Assembly (NCBI GenBank): GCA_902762325.1
Contig: CACWNV010000018.1
Location: forward strand, 1 to 64,000
From: an uncultured Prevotellaceae bacterium
GTDB taxonomy: Bacteria; Bacteroidota; Bacteroidia; Bacteroidales; Bacteroidaceae
Length of the DNA stretch: 64,000 nt
Direction of reading: 5' to 3'
Position numbers and translations under genes: made by a program. Shown one piece after another: positions 25,901 through 32,867 of the stretch. The notes under the pieces were generated by a model. The model ran no database searches, was not told the DNA's origin, and saw nothing but the letters and a program-made list of their open reading frames with translations. Every line of letters begins with the position of its first letter. The first letter of the stretch is position 1.

Positions 25901-26156
25901 CGACTTCTACGGCTATCGCATTGACTTCCAGGGACTGAGCGACCCCGACGAGTTCTATCGTGTGGACTACAGCCTCGACCCGTTGCCTGAACAAGGTGAT
26001 TATCGTCGCACGCTCTATTGGAATCCCAGTCTGGTGACCGACAATGAGGGGCATGTCTGTGTGACGTTCTGGAACAATAGCTTCACAGAGTCCATTGCCG
26101 TATCGGCGGAAGGAGTCACAAAGAATGGATTCATTACAAAGGAGGTGGTGCGATGA
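22977..26156 (+). CDS. Large exported MG2 (macroglobulin-like) domain protein
   Basis: This 1059-residue secreted protein begins with a signal peptide (residues 1-28, AFAASAAG). The region QERVYLHFDNTSYYKGEHIWFKAYVVDG near residues 58-85 is the MG2 macroglobulin-like fold found in a large, poorly characterised group of Bacteroidetes surface proteins of about 900-1000 residues. Further Ig-like domains follow, and the C-terminal part (RTLYWNPSLVTDNEGHV) resembles the closing domain of that group. A Ser-Tyr repeat (SSYSSYSSY) occurs near residue 757. Function is unknown; the group often lies beside TonB receptors. It shares a 4-base stop/start overlap with the next gene, so both are one operon. 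Confidence 0.75.
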   Translation: MKGMMRRLFRLLIWASVLLWCVGAFAASAAGLPSVTDDDPDSLLTLRQENFERFARQNPQERVYLHFDNTSYYKGEHIWFKAYVVDGASLKASDMSRILYVELVNPIGFPIETQKLMVRNGQASGSFLLKDTLNAGFYEVRAYTAWMLNFTPGVPPSVKKSGDNYGHGWDRLSGILAKDFYGERFQEYLRGNAGIFSRVFPIYDSVENGEYGKKLIPRLPKATASLLDNDRDKLKIDFYPEGGNIVRGVPTRVAFQARTTEGRTLNIEGRLVRNGKQIGTFKTYNAGRGMFSITSDESDEAEDELLRGLKFSVTYEGRDYTFRLPRAHRRGYVLNVFSTGDDALRASVSRNSQTDGMRLGLSVTSRGTTLYYDVLDMTTTERVNVVVDKASLQTGVNIFTLFTEEGKVLAQREVFVNNHDMDGLRLQVSMPDKGTALKPYEKVTLDCQLVDADGNPVKERNKLSMAITDGMYHDGTYADGNVLSYLLLGSEVKGFIPHPEYYFEADDREHRVALDLLMMVQGWTRYDFERMMSGERWDPLMAVERGLNFRGRVVDDHGEYEYVLWKNLKKPMWVFNEMITPYDGIVSAEIKTDSLGFFMFNLNPFLGTSRMALTLNEESAEVIGKVAAGVAGHNFSVYKNKRPRYLLRKHIIPLNVYSPVARNYDYYETRALNEPIDYNIFRHGFMAINNASTAPFTYYDRCSQAYVLPEVTKTKSRSWADFREVKPVAVIDVRNMMSYLSNIFGTINDFHFSAYVSSYSSYSSYHDDAFQLIGQDMTKGGWWQPNESREGLYQNNFADDRFFADMEKYLREEAVLKIGGQNADKIAAATKAGLAARPMHDFNKWHSYKDYKFDQAFHSYHNYYKLLMLMGLDGMNVTFIDSPEYGDQTIYLEPGVYGRNENLAPGMQFFPPDVNFSKLYLYADVDDRQLIHQEGRYREVMRTYFAEGSKSSTSPLTSIINFKTDPLYPAGLPEPDFYGYRIDFQGLSDPDEFYRVDYSLDPLPEQGDYRRTLYWNPSLVTDNEGHVCVTFWNNSFTESIAVSAEGVTKNGFITKEVVR

Positions 26157-26590
26157 ACATGAAGATGCTTGTCCTGATGTTGCTCTCGCTGCTCCTGACG
26201 ACGACTGCGAGGTCGCAACAGGCTATGCAGGTGAACTGGCAGGCACGCATGAACGACTCACTGACCATCGGTCTGCGCATGACCTACGATGCACGGCTGA
26301 AGGCTGGTAAACGGGCAAAGCTGGCAGATGCCACCGTGGCGAAGCGCGGAGAGGTGAGGCGTGAGCGCGTGACGTTGCGCAACGTGGACTGTCGCAAAGA
26401 GGGTGGGGCAGTGCTCGGACTTTCTTTCTCATGCGACTTTGAATACCATGGCGTGCGTTATCGATTGCGCGGGCGCTATACCGACGACCCCGAAAATACA
26501 GGCTCAGGCCACCAGAGCATTCAATGCATCCCCCTTACGCTCGGCCGTGACATCATTGAACAGGGCGGCTATCAGCCTCCAAGACGCTGA
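26153..26590 (+). CDS. Small secreted protein of unknown function
   Basis: This 145-residue protein starts within the stop of the MG2 gene (ATGA overlap). A signal peptide (about 1-21, TARSQ) precedes a compact, Arg-rich domain with two Cys residues (NVDC, FSC) that could form a disulfide in the periplasm, and a Pro-rich end (GGYQPPRR). No family is recognised. Tight coupling suggests it works with, or is secreted alongside, the MG2 protein. Confidence 0.7.
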   Translation: MNMKMLVLMLLSLLLTTTARSQQAMQVNWQARMNDSLTIGLRMTYDARLKAGKRAKLADATVAKRGEVRRERVTLRNVDCRKEGGAVLGLSFSCDFEYHGVRYRLRGRYTDDPENTGSGHQSIQCIPLTLGRDIIEQGGYQPPRR

Positions 26591-26594
26591 CGAT

Positions 26595-27693
26595 ATGAAA
26601 CAACTGAAACTCATCCTCCTGCTGATGCTCCTGCTGACCGCTTCTGCCAGTGCCCAGCGCCTTCACATCGATGCACGAATCATTGATGCGAAGACGGGTG
26701 AGCGTCTGCCCTTTGCGTCGGTTTATATCAGCGGACAGAACAGTACCATCTCGAATGCTGAGGGTGAGTTTGTCTCATCTGCGAGCTGTCGACATTGGAC
26801 AGGAAGTGCTGCTCAGTTCAGAGGGTGAGATGCTGGGTGAGGTGGTGGTGCTTGGCACCGATCTGGTGATTCAGAACACCCTTCAGCGGATGAAAGAGGA
26901 ATACAAGAAGCACCGAAAGACGAAGTCGAATTACTTCTATCGGCAGGTGGGTTACACCGACAGGCAGTGCCATTCTTTCCTGGAGTCGTTCTTCACGGCA
27001 CGTTCGGCAACTCAGGTGAGTGATATGTCGCTGGTCACTGGCCGCTATCTGTCGGTGGCGAGCATGCGCACAATCAGTCCTGCCAACTTCTTTACCTTTG
27101 CACAGGTGCCGGTTTTTTCTAACCAAAAGCATATATCTTCCAAAGAGCAGCTCGTTCCCCTGCACCAAGGCTACGCCCGCGACTATCTCACAGAGATGAG
27201 AGTGTTCGGCGATGGTGAGCGGCGTGTCTATGTGATTAAATTCGTGCCGCGCAACTCCGATGTCAGGGCAATTGAAGGATGTCTGTATGTAGATGCCGAG
27301 ACGTTTCAGTTGCTGAAATTCGAGGGGCGTAGCACGAAGGAATGGGTCACGCACTTGAAAGGCAAAATGGGCGTAGTGCTGCCCATCACCTATTCGTTTG
27401 TCGTCAACTATCAGCACGAAAATAGCTTTGCGGAAGTGAGCAGTGTCCATTTTCGTACCAGTTACACGGCCGATGGCCACAAGTTCGAAACAACAGGTAT
27501 GATGTTCAATGTGGCAGACCGCTATTTTACAAGTCGGGGAACATTGCGTTTCCACGACAACCTCATGGACATTATAAGCCGGAATGGTCTCGACGGCGAC
27601 TTCTGGAAACAAAACGAGATAGTGAAACGCACGCCCATTGAGGAAGAGGCATTAGAAATCTTCGAGCGTGACAACCTCTTTGGCGTGTTCTGA
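26595..27693 (+). pseudogene. Carboxypeptidase-regulatory-like domain protein, copy A, frame-broken
   Basis: The first frame (26595-26828) encodes a signal peptide (LTASASAQ) and the start of a CarboxypepD_reg-like domain (RIIDAKTGERLPFASVYI, SNAEGEF), then runs into a stop. The rest of the protein continues in the +1 frame from an ATG at 26830, one base after that stop (MLGEVVVLGTD to LFGVF at 27693). About 30 residues of the domain are missing at the junction, so a deletion out of frame is the simplest reading. The stop and next ATG are so close (TGAGATG) that coupled translation of the second part is possible, but it would lack a signal peptide. A second copy follows at 27726. Confidence 0.75.
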
Positions 27694-27725
27694 TATGATA
27701 ATAATTCGTGATGATAATAATTCGT

Positions 27726-28831
27726 ATGTATAGAATACTGAAACTCAGCTTCCTGTTGCTCCTGCTTTCCGCTTCTGCCAGTGCCCAGAGTCTTCACGTC
27801 GATGCTCGAATCATTGATGCGAAGACGGGTGAGCGTCTGCCCTTTGCGTCGGTTTATATCAGCGGACAGAACAGTACCATCTCGAATGCTGAGGGTGAGT
27901 TTGTCTGCTGCTCAGTTCAGAGGGTGAGATGCTGGGTGAGGTAGTAGTGCTTGGCACCGACTTTATCATTAAGAAGGTGCTGGAACGCCATAAGAAAGAG
28001 GTGAAGAAGCATAGAAAGAGCAAGTCGAACTTCTTCTATCGGCAGGTGAGCAAGAACGACCGGGAGTGTACGGCATTCCTGGAGTCATTCTTCTCTGGAA
28101 AGTCGGCATACGAACTTTCTGATCTGCAACTCGTCACGGGACGATATGTCTCAGTGATCGGGCGTCGTGCAATGAATCCTACGAATTATTTCACCTTTGC
28201 CCAGATAGCCCTCTATTCCGATTCAAATCGGAAGACGGGATTATATCAAGTCGTACCCCTGAGTACGGATTACAACCGGTTTTATGAGACCGAAGTGGAA
28301 GTCATCAGTGACGGCAATCGCCGCATCTACGTGGTCTACTTCATTCCGCGTAATCCCAATTCATGGTCAGTGACGGCAAGTCTCTACATTGATGCCGAGA
28401 CATTCCAGGTGCTGCGCTATCAGGGCTTTGGCAATAATGAACGCGTCTGGCATAAGGAACGTGGTAGCGAAGATAGTTTTATATCTATACGTAATGTAGA
28501 AAATGCCGACTATTCGTTTATCATCAACTATCAGCACGACAATGGCTTCACCGAAGTGCAGAGCGTTCATTTCCTCGTGGCTTACGAGCATGCCGGCAGG
28601 CGATATGAGACAACAGGCATGATGTTCAACGTCGCCGACCGTTTCGTGAAGGGGAAAACGACCATGGATTTTGATGACAACCTCATGAGTGAAATCGAGA
28701 AGGGGAAGATGAACAAAGACAAACACTATGACCCGAAGTTCTGGAAAAATCTTGAAATCGTGAAGCGTACGCCTGTGGAGAACGAAGTCGTGGAACTTTT
28801 CGAACGCGACAACCTTTTTGGCGTATTCTGA
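27726..28831 (+). pseudogene. Carboxypeptidase-regulatory-like domain protein, copy B, frame-broken
   Basis: This is a tandem paralogue of copy A with the same layout: signal peptide and domain start (27726-27944), then a shift to another frame from ATG 27929 through LFGVF at 28831. The 107 bases at 27800-27906 match 26669-26775 of copy A with one mismatch, whereas the downstream proteins are clearly diverged. At the break, copy B lacks 32 bases that copy A still has, so the two copies are shifted into different frames. A 16-bp direct duplication (ATGATAATAATTCG) precedes the start. Confidence 0.75.
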
Positions 28832-28852
28832 TATGTTATGTCTAGTCGCCTT

Positions 28853-28919
28853 AAACATATCATTTAGCCCTGCTAAACGATACCTTTGGCGGGGCTAAAC
28901 GATACCTTTGGCAAATCTA
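28853..28919. repeat. 22-bp array 2 (AAA-N7-TTT-N9), 3 units
   Basis: AAA triplets begin at 28853, 28875 and 28897 and TTT triplets at 28863, 28885 and 28907, all in a 22-base register. Units 2 and 3 share AAACGATACCTTTGGC, whose reverse complement is the core of the first two units of array 3 at 57959. The array fills the 90-bp space between two convergent genes. No terminator with a T-run is visible there. Confidence 0.88.
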
Positions 28920-28922
28920 TTT

Positions 28923-30329
28923 TTATTTCTTATATATCTTCCATCCTAATGCAGCCACCGCCATACTCACTATCGGAGAGAGGATGTTGAAGAAGCAATA
29001 AGGCAGATAGGTCAGCGTGGCAACGCCTAAAACCGTACTCTGGGTAAGACCGCATGTGTTCCAAGGCACGAGGACAGACGTCACGGTACCTCCATCCTCA
29101 CAACTCCTACTGAGCAGCCTACTTTCCAGTCCGTGCTTTTTATATGTTTCCTTAAACATGGAACTGGTCAGTATGATAGACAGGAACTGATCGGCTGTGG
29201 TGATGTTGAGGAATATTCCGCTCATCACGGTAGAAGCCACCAGCGAGAACGTACCTTTTACCATTCGGAGAATATATCCCATCATTTCCTTCAACAGTCC
29301 CGTAGCTGTCAGAGCTCCAGCAAACACCTGTGCGCAAATAATCAGCCATACCGTAGGCATCATTCCTGCCATTCCTCGGGTTCTCACCAATTGGCTCAGC
29401 ACCTCGTTTCCAGTGTCAATACTGGTAGAGTCATAACAGGCACGGATTACGCCCTCATAGAGAATCATGAACTCAGGTTCGTTGCCACTGTTGGCAATCT
29501 CACAAAGTAAGTCTTGCTGAAATATCAATGCTACGATAGCAGCTATTAAAGTGGCAAGAAACAGTACCACCAACGAAGGCCATCTGCGTGCAATCATCAC
29601 TCCTACGACGACAGGGACTAACAATAGCCAAGGGGAAATGAGGAAGGTGTTGCTCAATCCTTCGGAAAACTCGCTGACGTTACCCACCGTAGCCACATTC
29701 ATCGACAGACCTGTTATCAGGAAGATGGTCAGTGCGATGCAGAAGGTTGGCACTGTGGTATACATCATATACTTGATATGCGTAAAGAGTGGGGTACCTC
29801 CCACGCTTGATGCCAGTACGGTGGTATCAGACAAGGGCGAGAGCTTATCGCCAAAGTAGGCTCCGCTGATAATGGAACCCGCTATCCACCCGTCATCGAA
29901 TCCATGAGCCTTGCCAATACCCATCAATGCCAATCCAATGGTGGCTATCGTTGTCCAGGAAGAACCGATTAACAGGCTGATGATGGCACATAACAGACAA
30001 CTACTGACGAGGAACCATTGAGGATGAAGGATTTGCATACCGTAATAAATCATCGTGGGTACGATTCCCGACACCATCCATGTTCCGCTAATGGCTCCAA
30101 TAAGCAGGAGGATGATGATTGAAGGCGTGCAACTTGCCACCTTATTCGTCATCTCTCGCTCTAACGTGTCCCATTCCAGCCGTTTCCTCATCCATCCCAC
30201 AAGGACGCAAGAGGCTGAGGCAATCAACAAAACCACCTGACTGGCTCCATCAAGCGTGGAATTGCCGAATACCGTGATGCAGCAAATAAGCAAGGCGATT
30301 AAAACGAGAAAAGGGACAAATGCTATCAT
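28923..30329 (-). CDS. NhaC-type Na+/H+ antiporter
   Basis: This 468-residue inner-membrane protein has about 11-12 hydrophobic helices and the NhaC family signatures (LLLIGAISGTWMVSGIVPTM near residue 75, GAYFGDKLSPLSDTTVLAS near residue 150). Members exchange protons for sodium or related cations and some act as amino-acid or malate antiporters, so the exact substrate is uncertain. The gene stands alone, with a near-consensus promoter at 30370-30400, and ends next to the 22-bp array between convergent genes. Confidence 0.9.
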   Translation of the reverse strand: MIAFVPFLVLIALLICCITVFGNSTLDGASQVVLLIASASCVLVGWMRKRLEWDTLEREMTNKVASCTPSIIILLLIGAISGTWMVSGIVPTMIYYGMQILHPQWFLVSSCLLCAIISLLIGSSWTTIATIGLALMGIGKAHGFDDGWIAGSIISGAYFGDKLSPLSDTTVLASSVGGTPLFTHIKYMMYTTVPTFCIALTIFLITGLSMNVATVGNVSEFSEGLSNTFLISPWLLLVPVVVGVMIARRWPSLVVLFLATLIAAIVALIFQQDLLCEIANSGNEPEFMILYEGVIRACYDSTSIDTGNEVLSQLVRTRGMAGMMPTVWLIICAQVFAGALTATGLLKEMMGYILRMVKGTFSLVASTVMSGIFLNITTADQFLSIILTSSMFKETYKKHGLESRLLSRSCEDGGTVTSVLVPWNTCGLTQSTVLGVATLTYLPYCFFNILSPIVSMAVAALGWKIYKK

Positions 30330-30369
30330 TCTTCTTATACAGTTACCGCATGATGCTTAAAATTCTTTA

Positions 30370-30400
30370 CAAAAATACACAATATCTTTGACTATACAAA
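30370..30400 (-). promoter_or_regulatory. Promoter of the NhaC gene (-33 and -7)
   Basis: On the minus strand TTTG (30400-30397) is followed after 19 bases by TATTTTTG (30377-30370), a close match to TTTG-N19-TAnnTTTG. Confidence 0.75.
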
Positions 30401-30491
30401 ATATAATGCCAATAATTCGGCAAATATTGAACCAAAATGGACGATACAGAGGAGAACGGCACCAGCTTTGCCTCGGCATTTAGAGAGGTCA

Positions 30492-30645
30492 GTCTGCCTT
30501 TCTGGTGAACGGTGTGAAGGAGTGAAGGATAGAATAGTAACTTTTGCATAAAGGAAAATACATTTAGGTCGGGGGTAAATAATTTCCTATAAGGGAAAGT
30601 TGCTTTTTGTTCCTTCACATCCTTCACCAGTGGCAAAGACGGCAT
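30492..30645. repeat. Long imperfect inverted repeat in a gene-free spacer
   Basis: The spacer 30330-30734 holds no gene. Within it, GGTGTGAAGGAGTGAAGG (30511-30528) pairs imperfectly with the inverse at 30610-30628, and the inner arms (AACTTTTGCATAAAGGAAAA at 30539-30558 against 30579-30602) pair around a GGTCGGGG centre. The whole could fold into one long hairpin. It lacks coding potential and could be a small mobile remnant or structured RNA. Confidence 0.6.
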
Positions 30646-30683
30646 CAGCAAGTAGGCAAGAAAACAAAAAAATCCATAAAACA

Positions 30684-30713
30684 TTTGATTATCCAATTTA
30701 TTTTGTACTTTTG
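30684..30713 (+). promoter_or_regulatory. Promoter of the lipoprotein gene at 30735
   Basis: TTTG at 30684-30687 and TACTTTTG at 30706-30713 are separated by 18 bases, close to the Bacteroidetes consensus. Confidence 0.7.
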
Positions 30714-30734
30714 TCCCTCGATTAAAAATCAAAC

Positions 30735-31559
30735 ATGATGGATATGAACAGAAAGAAGTTTTGGGTGTTTGTCGCCATCCTTATAACCTGCGGCATGGGA
30801 ATGCTCTCATCTTGCAATGAAGGAACAGAATTGTTGGAAGTGAATGGTGTGCTTGAAGAGCCTGTTGTCAACAAGATGCCGGAACAGTTGGAGAAGGCTT
30901 TCGCTAAGTCGGTGAAAGTACATCCCTTCGAAATCATGAACGACACCGCAAATAACGTCAACGTAAGCGGTATCAGTGAGTTGGATGGAGGACTGTCTAC
31001 TGAAGGATTTGGTATCATGATTACCAGAAACGATATATCTACCTCTTTTACAGACATTCGCAATAGCAGGCAGCCGAAAGCCTTCTATGACACATCGGCT
31101 AACGCCCTTTGGCTGACATCATGTGTGATGGAAGGAACGGGAACCAATGTGGAGCAGCTTTACAAGTTTCAGTTTGGAAGCAATGACATTGCAAACATAG
31201 AGAAGACGATTGAGCCATACCAGATGCAGCAGGAGATTATCGAGCATTTGCGTTACTCGGTGAAAGGCGAGCAGATCACATTCTATGGCGATGGAGAGAA
31301 GATAGTCACAGCCCAGAACACCGTTACAGACATGGGTGGTCTGGATGCAGAACAGCCTATCTGGGTTGGTGAGCAGATCAGCTACAATCTGAATAACGGA
31401 AAACCGCGTGTGTGCTTTGTGCCCGGCGTGAAGTTTACGACCGGTCTGGTACTGACATACGTTGACATGCCCACCATATCGGCAAGCATAGACTATGAGA
31501 AAGATGGCAGCTTAACACTGACAGACTTTAAGGTAGAAAATACCGGAGAAGGAAAATAA
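30735..31559 (+). CDS. Lipoprotein of unknown function
   Basis: This 274-residue protein has a lipoprotein signal (LSSC, Cys near residue 26). The mature part is acidic, low in Cys and seems to form beta-rich domains (VEQLYKFQFGSND, YVDMPTISASIDYEKDGSLTLTD in two pieces). I recognise no family. It is monocistronic, with its own promoter and a terminator at 31611-31644. The first two codons are both ATG, so the start could be 30735 or 30738. Confidence 0.65.
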   Translation: MMDMNRKKFWVFVAILITCGMGMLSSCNEGTELLEVNGVLEEPVVNKMPEQLEKAFAKSVKVHPFEIMNDTANNVNVSGISELDGGLSTEGFGIMITRNDISTSFTDIRNSRQPKAFYDTSANALWLTSCVMEGTGTNVEQLYKFQFGSNDIANIEKTIEPYQMQQEIIEHLRYSVKGEQITFYGDGEKIVTAQNTVTDMGGLDAEQPIWVGEQISYNLNNGKPRVCFVPGVKFTTGLVLTYVDMPTISASIDYEKDGSLTLTDFKVENTGEGK

Positions 31560-31610
31560 GAGTTCCCGTCGGAAAGAATCATAGCAGCAGAAAAGATAAT
31601 GATTTGACAA

Positions 31611-31644
31611 GCGAGGTGCCCAAGCGGTGCCTCGCTTCTCTTTT
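31611..31644 (+). terminator. Probable terminator after the lipoprotein gene
   Basis: GCGAGG (31611-31616) pairs with CCTCGC (31630-31635), extended inward by two wobble and two GC pairs around loop CAAGC, followed by TTCTCTTTT. Confidence 0.65.
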
Positions 31645-31726
31645 GCCTTTGCAAATCTTCAGTGTTTATGCTCCAGTTTTTTGAAACTTTCAATTTGCAA
31701 ATAGCCTATAATTCATATTTAATTAG

Positions 31727-31734
31727 TATATTTG
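31727..31734 (+). promoter_or_regulatory. Promoter -7 element of the DUF3990 operon
   Basis: TATATTTG matches TAnnTTTG, 27 bases before the ATG. Confidence 0.6.
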
Positions 31735-31761
31735 CATCATTATAATAAATAATGAACATTC

Positions 31762-32211
31762 ATGGAATTATATCACGGAAGCTATACAAGCATAGAAAAG
31801 CCTCGTGTGCAGAAAGGACAATACACTAAGGATTTTGGTACAGGGTTTTATTGCACCATCTTGAGACAACAGGCTGAACGGTGGGCGGGAAAGTTTGATA
31901 CTCCTCATGTAAACGTATATGAATATACGCAAGAAGAAAGTATGCGTGTTCTTGAGTTTAAGGAGATGACAGATGAATGGCTCGATTTTGTAGTAGCTTG
32001 CAGAAATGGGCAGGCGCACGACTATGACATCGTGATAGGAGCAATGGCCGATGACCAGATATACAATTACATAGCAGATTTTATCCGTGGAGCTATTAAC
32101 AGAGAACAATTTTGGGTACTTGCCAAATTCAAATATCCAACTCATCAAATCGCTTTCTGTACAGAAGCGGCGTTAAAATGTCTCACTTTTAAATCTGTTT
32201 ATACATTATGA
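31762..32211 (+). CDS. DUF3990 protein, putative ADP-ribosyltransferase-like toxin
   Basis: The 149-residue protein starts with MELYHGSYTSIEKP and continues DFGTGFYCTILRQQAERWA, the hallmark of DUF3990. The arrangement (Tyr-His-Gly-Ser strand, then a Gly-Phe-Tyr-x-Thr strand) resembles NAD-binding ADP-ribosyltransferase folds. Members occur beside DUF3791 partners in toxin-antitoxin-like pairs. Here the stop overlaps the start of just such a partner (ATGA). Toxicity has not been shown from sequence alone. It opens the accessory island. Confidence 0.7.
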   Translation: MELYHGSYTSIEKPRVQKGQYTKDFGTGFYCTILRQQAERWAGKFDTPHVNVYEYTQEESMRVLEFKEMTDEWLDFVVACRNGQAHDYDIVIGAMADDQIYNYIADFIRGAINREQFWVLAKFKYPTHQIAFCTEAALKCLTFKSVYTL

Positions 32212-32666
32212 TAGGACGTGAAGACCAGAAAGAGAATGACCTTTTCTTCTTATGCAGCCTGATAGACTACATAGGTCGCAAGACGAAGAACTACCGTAGC
32301 ACAGTTGTCAATGCTTTGGGAAAGAAGGAACTGCAGCATATATACGATTATGCCGACGTGTATCATTGTGAGAATATAGACAAAGTGTCAGATGAGTTGA
32401 TAGAAAAGCACCATATAGAAGAAGGTTATTTCGACAATGTCTCGTCTGCCCGTTATTCGGTTCCCTCGCATTGGGATATCGGTAAGGTCTATCAGCGTCT
32501 AATACTTGATGTGGCTCATAATACGGATGAAAATGTTATCGACACGCTGATTGTGGTATACAACTCATGGATAACACGCAAGATTGACAATTACAATTCC
32601 TCGATGTATTACGAAAGTCCAAGTTACCTATTTGAATCCTATAAAGCAGGTGCCGTACTTGCTTGA
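32208..32666 (+). CDS. DUF3791-like partner of the DUF3990 protein
   Basis: This 152-residue protein begins in the stop codon of the DUF3990 gene. Its N-terminal half (FLCSLIDYIGRKTKN, IYDYADVYHCENIDKVSDE) resembles DUF3791, the usual partner of DUF3990 and a candidate antitoxin. Its second half, ending in a Tyr/Ser-rich helix, is longer than typical DUF3791 proteins. There is no HTH motif I can name. Translational coupling supports a stoichiometric pair. The assignment of antitoxin role is inference. Confidence 0.6.
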   Translation: MIGREDQKENDLFFLCSLIDYIGRKTKNYRSTVVNALGKKELQHIYDYADVYHCENIDKVSDELIEKHHIEEGYFDNVSSARYSVPSHWDIGKVYQRLILDVAHNTDENVIDTLIVVYNSWITRKIDNYNSSMYYESPSYLFESYKAGAVLA

Positions 32667-32685
32667 CAAGTTAAATAAAAACAAT

Positions 32686-32790
32686 ATGAGTAACAAAGAA
32701 TCTGGATACGTTTACGTACTGACCAATCCCAACTTCAGGGAAGATTGGCAAGATTCATTATACATATTGAGTAGACTTAAATCTGCTTAA
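32686..32790 (+). pseudogene. Truncated GIY-YIG (T5orf172-like) nuclease remnant
   Basis: A 34-codon ORF begins with SGYVYVLTNPNFREDW, the conserved start of T5orf172-type GIY-YIG proteins. The normal continuation with the catalytic Arg and Glu is absent and the frame ends after an unrelated sequence. It is best read as a deletion remnant between the toxin-like pair and the methylase gene. Confidence 0.65.
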
Positions 32791-32867
32791 TCTATTGTTA
32801 AAATCCAATACTCATATATTCAGTGCATTACAATTATAATCTAAACACAAGAAACGTCGCATAGTTT

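Noticed and set aside
26818-27612. 264-codon antisense ORF in broken copy A
   Set aside because: It mirrors the sense frame of the paralogue, which is conserved in copy B.
28853-28919. Terminator for the convergent genes
   Set aside because: The repeat can form weak pairs, but no stem followed by a T-run is present.
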